Both the position numbers and the translations under genes were made by a program. A stretch of DNA of 64,000 bases from Tetrastigma voinierianum (taxonomy: Eukaryota; Streptophyta; Magnoliopsida; Vitales; Vitaceae): positions 1 to 64,000 of the forward strand of contig JAEQBH010002438.1 in assembly GCA_016808115.1 (NCBI GenBank), written 5' to 3'. Of the stretch, positions 60,801 through 64,000 are shown in pieces; position 1 is the stretch's first letter, and every line of letters begins with the position of its first letter. Under the pieces are notes generated by a model. It had not been told where the DNA came from and made no database searches. It saw only the letters and a list, made by a program, of their open reading frames with translations.

Positions 60801-61195
60801 ACCTAGTATCTTGGAAGAGTAAGAAACATGATGTTATAGCCAGATCAAGTAAAGAAGCAGAATACTGAACTATGACTTTGGCGACATGTGAACTCATATG
60901 GCTAAGACATCTTCTTCAAGAGCTAAGATTTGGGAAGGATGAACAAATGAAGCTAATATTCAATAATCAAGCTGCTCTCCACATCGCATCCAACCCAGTC
61001 TTTCATGAGAGGACCAAGCATATAGAAGTGGATTGTCACTTCATCAAAGAGAAGATCTCATCAGAATGCATGACTACTAGTTTTGTCAACTCAAGTTACC
61101 AACTAGCTGACGTGTTAACCAAATCTCTCAGAGGTACTAGAATTAAGTACATTTGTAACAAGTTTGGTGTATTTGACCTATATGCTTTAGCTTGA
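57876..61195 (+). pseudogene. Copia gag-pol polyprotein remnant of the younger element
   Basis: A single polyprotein with capsid, protease, integrase, reverse transcriptase and RNase H order, decayed by stops and frameshifts. Longest clean pieces: 58179-58424 (protease region), 58457-58714 (pre-integrase and start of integrase), 60275-60598 (end of the reverse transcriptase: LEILEKTGMLDCKP, KLNYLTITRPDI) and 60872-61195 (RNase H to the end). Active-site changes include DSG to DSR in the protease and NNQAA for the family's DNQAA in RNase H. It would have copied the element's RNA to DNA in cytoplasmic particles; no function now. Confidence 0.85.
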
Positions 61196-61202
61196 GGGGG
61201 AG

Positions 61203-61382
61203 TGTTGAGAATCATATAATATTCTTTGGTTTATCTTTTACCTTTTTTGTACATTATCTTTCTTCATTTTACACTTTATTTTGTTTCCTTTTTGTTCCAT
61301 TATTTTGTATATATATAGGTATTTCTATACTATGTAAATCATCAATTCAATAAAGAAAAGCATTCTTTTTTCTCATTTCATA
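61203..61382 (+). repeat. 3' LTR of the younger Copia element
   Basis: 180 bp, TGTTGAGAATC … TTTCATA; the terminal CA has become TA. It lacks a few bases near 'aatattct' compared with the other LTRs. Confidence 0.88.
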
Positions 61383-61387
61383 GTTAC

Positions 61388-64000
61388 TTTATAGATGATT
61401 ATTCTTGTTGTACTCTTTGGCTATTTTTAAATTAAAATCAGCCGAGTTATTCTCTATTTTGCTGAAGTTTCGTCAAGTTATAACTCAATTTTTAATACTT
61501 CCCTCGTGATCCTACAAAGTGATAACGCTAAAGGAATATCTTTCTCGGGACCATTCTCCTCTTTTTTGTCCTCACATAGAATTCTTCATCAGTCCTCTTG
61601 CGCTTACGACTCAACAAAATGGAGTGGTTGAGTATAAGAACCGTCATTTGGTTGAAACCGCTCGCACTCTCCTACTCCATCATAAGGTTCCTCAACGTTT
61701 TTGGGGTATGCTGCCTTAGCCGCTTGTTATTTGATCAATCGTATGCCGCCATCTGTCTTACATGATAAAATCCCTCATTCCATTCTTTTTCCAAACCAAA
61801 CTCTCTTCTGCCTTCCCCCCTTGTGTCTTTGATTGTGTTTGTTTTGTCCATATTCTTTCTCTTGGATAAGACAAGCTCTCAGCCAAAGACACAGAGTGTG
61901 TCTTCCTCAGTTATTCCCGGCTTCAACGAGGTTATTATTGCTACTCTCTTACACATCGATACTTTGTCTCTGCTGATGTAACATTTTTTGAGAACTCTTT
62001 TATGTTCCCTATCACCTATCCTCCCAATTCTGATGTCATATTTCTATCCCTTCTTTATCCTGTTCCGAATACCTTACTTGTACCTTCGACTATTCCACTT
62101 CGACCATTTCAGGTTTATACTTGTCGCCTCATACGACACCAGCCTCCGACTAACTCAGCATCTCCTATGGCGCCCTCCTCCACAACGCCGGTCTTGTCAG
62201 CCTCGCTGCACTGATTCTCCCATCGCGCATCTCGGAAAGGTACTGCTCCTCTCGTGAACCCCCATCCTAATTATAATTTCTGGCTTATCATCATTTATCT
62301 TCCTCATATCCCGCCTTGTTTCCACCTTGTCTCTTTGTTTCTATTCCATAAACTCAGGCATATGCCTCATCCCATCTGACTTGAAACAGCCATGGTCGAG
62401 GAAATGATCGCGCTACATTCTAGTGGCACTTGGGACCTGGTTACTTTACCTGCAAGTAAAACACATGTTGGATGTTGTTGGGTGTATACGGTGAAGATTG
62501 ACCCTAATGGTCAGGTGGATCGTCTTAAGGCTTGGTTAGTTGCAAAGGGGCACACTTAGGTCTATGGTTCCGACTATTGATACCTTTTCCCCTGTCGCCA
62601 AGATTGCCTCTGTTCATCTTCTCAATATCTATGGTTGCTATGCAATCTTGGCCTTTGTATCAGTTGGACATAAAAAATGCCTTCTTACATGGCAACCCCG
62701 TGCAATTGTGCCCATATGGAGCAACTACTTGGGTTTGTTGCTCAAGGGGAGTATGGATTGGTATGTAGTCTATGCTGCTCATTATATAGCCTTAAGCAGT
62801 CCCCTCGAGCTTGGTTTGACTGATTTGGTTCCGTGGTTCAGGAGTTTGGCATGACTTGGAGTACAACAGATTACTCGGTTTTCTATCATCATACGAGTTA
62901 AGGGCAGTGCATTTATTTGATTGTTAATGTGAGTGACATTGTTATCACGGACAATGATTAGGATGGTATTCAGAGGCTGAAACAACATCTCTTCAGCCAC
63001 TTTCAAACTAAGGACTTGGGAAAACTCAAATATTTTTTTGGGATTGAGATAGCTCAATCTAAATCCGGTGTGCTTATTAATCAAAGAAAGTATGCCTTGG
63101 AAATATTAGAAGAGACATGTATGCTAGATTGCAAACGGTAGACACTCTTATGGATCCGAATGTTAAGCTCACACCAGGACAGGGGGAGCCTCTATATGAT
63201 CGAGGGAGATATCGACGACTTATGAGAAAACTAAACTATCTCACCATCACCTGACCAAACATTTCATTTCCAGTGAGTATTGTTAGCTAGTTTTTGCAAT
63301 CAACATGTGATGGAAGCATCGGGATGCCGTGGATTCGTATCCCTCCGCTATATTGCGGAACACTCAGTTAAGGGTAAGTATATGAAAAAAGAGGTCACAC
63401 CCAAATTGTCTGATATCAGGATGCGTATCAAGTTCACCGCAGATAGACGCCCACTGGGCATTATGTATTTATCGCTAAACCTAAGATCCCTGAAGAGTAA
63501 GAAATGTGATATCGTAGCTGCACTGGCCGTGAAAACACCGAGCTATGGCTTTGGCGACATGTGAGCTCATATGGCTAAGACATCTTCTTCAAGAGCTAAG
63601 ATTTAGGAATGATGAACAAATGAAGCTAATATGTGATAATCAAGCTGCTCTCCACATCACATCAAGAGAGGACCAAGCATATTGAAGTGGATTATCACTT
63701 TATCAAATAGAAGATCGCATCAGGATGCATGACTACTAGTTTTGTCAACTTGAGTGACCAACTAGCAGACGTGTTCACCAAATATCTCAGAGGTCCTAGA
63801 ATTAAGTACATTTTTAACAAGCATGGTGTATTTGACCTATATACTCCAGCTTGAGGGGGAGTGTTGAGAATCATTGAATATTCTCTAGATATTCTTTGGT
63901 TTATCTTCTACCTTTTGTGTACATTATCCTCCTTCATTTTACACTTTATTTTGTTTCCTTTTTTGTTATATTATTTTGTATATATATGTGTGTGTCTCTA
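61388..64000 (+). mobile_element. Older Copia element, right part (integrase to 3' LTR), runs off the window
   Basis: Resumes the integrase exactly where the left part stops: '…ttatagatgattattc' is the FIDDYS segment that follows FVT. Then QQNGVVEYKNRHLVETARTLLLHHKVPQRFWG (61620-61715), reverse transcriptase pieces (SVGHKKCLLTW frame-shifted near 62660; DLGKLKYFFGIEIAQSKSG near 63015), RNase H (ELIWLRHLLQELRF near 63565; ADVFTKYLRGPRIKYI near 63770), a polypurine tract at 63850-63861 and the start of the 3' LTR. Heavily mutated, more so than the inserted copy in the comparable parts I read. Confidence 0.85.
63862..64000 (+). repeat. 3' LTR of the older Copia element, partial
   Basis: 139 bp visible of about 190, starting TGTTGAGAATCATTG after the polypurine tract and cut by the window end. 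Confidence 0.88.

Larger units (their letters stand above)
57096..61382 (+). mobile_element. Younger Copia element, both LTRs present, inserted in the older one
   Basis: LTRs at 57096-57273 and 61203-61382, primer site TGGTATTAGAGTC at 57274-57286, polypurine tract cttgagggggag at 61191-61202, and a perfect GTTAC target duplication at 57091-57095 and 61383-61387. Domains in Copia order: gag from 57876 (MANVTKFFLLLLGNSTI), protease ILDSRASDHLYGN near 58100 (catalytic DSG altered to DSR), pre-integrase 58457-58640, integrase 58640-59190 (KVPQRFGDATLTACYLINHM, DKIPHSIL), reverse transcriptase about 59780-60600 (VDRLKARLV, LDIKNALLHG, DLGKLKYFLGIEIAQSKSG; the YVDD box is disrupted near 60240), RNase H about 60730-61195 (ATCELIWLRHLLQELRFGKD, ERTKHIEVDCHF, LADVLTKSLRG). 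Frames contain many stops and shifts, so it is not autonomous now. Integrase before reverse transcriptase fixes Copia, not gypsy. Confidence 0.9.

Noticed and set aside
1..64000. Endogenous pararetrovirus, organellar insert, rRNA genes or CRISPR-like array
   Set aside because: No viral coat or movement protein text, no rRNA or plastid gene sequence, and no regular repeat-spacer pattern were seen on either strand.

Overview
The window is nuclear DNA of a flowering plant, most likely a woody dicot. It has AT-rich intergenic DNA, many (AT)n runs, short phase-compatible GT-AG introns, plant-only gene families (HVA22-like) and nested LTR retrotransposons. The Copia and LINE translations resemble grapevine (Vitis) elements as I remember them; the genus is inference and no search was run. 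There is no bacterial, organellar, CRISPR or operon-like content.

Genes are sparse. The only intact-looking protein gene is a small intronless ORF at 14131-14664 (+) of unknown function. It faces, tail to tail, a six-exon HVA22-like (TB2/DP1 family) gene at 14929-16658 (-). Every splice site and phase of that gene can be reconstructed, but exon 5 carries a one-base frame break. A second gene, a lipid-droplet-associated hydrolase (LDAH-like) relic, runs from 44628 to about 51026 (+). It keeps the GHSIG nucleophile exon but has at least two frame breaks, two GC donors, no recognisable C-terminal exons, and retroelement insertions in its introns.

Layout: 1-13000 is old, diverged repeat-derived DNA with a degenerate minisatellite at 9590-10870. 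13000-17750 is the gene pair. 17750-28500 is a nest of DNA transposons: a MULE-like element with roughly 300-bp terminal inverted repeats (20850-24722), a CACTA-type right terminus (24780-25277), two fold-back MITE-like repeats, a possible tRNA-derived SINE, and two diverged copies of one LTR-like block. 28500-35900 is decayed DNA with a diverged duplication about 1.6 kb apart. 35930-39560 is a Ty3/gypsy relic whose LTR has a polypurine tract on one side and a primer-binding site on the other. 39650-41877 is a minus-strand Copia-like gag relic, and 42271-42877 a short hAT element with 8-bp target duplications. 44628-51026 is the LDAH relic.

From 51594 to the window end one short-LTR Copia family dominates. 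It is present as a miniature non-autonomous element (51594-52357), a solo LTR with perfect 5-bp target duplication (53266-53465), and a full-size element (57096-61382) inserted, with GTTAC target duplication, into the integrase of an older relative (55539 to beyond 64000). That older copy itself abuts a gypsy-type element retaining gag and protease but no polymerase (53616-55538). The relative ages of these insertions can be read from the nesting. I found no convincing undescribed functional system; the most interesting items are the nested and miniature Copia elements, the LTR bounded by both polypurine tract and primer site, and the two decaying genes.
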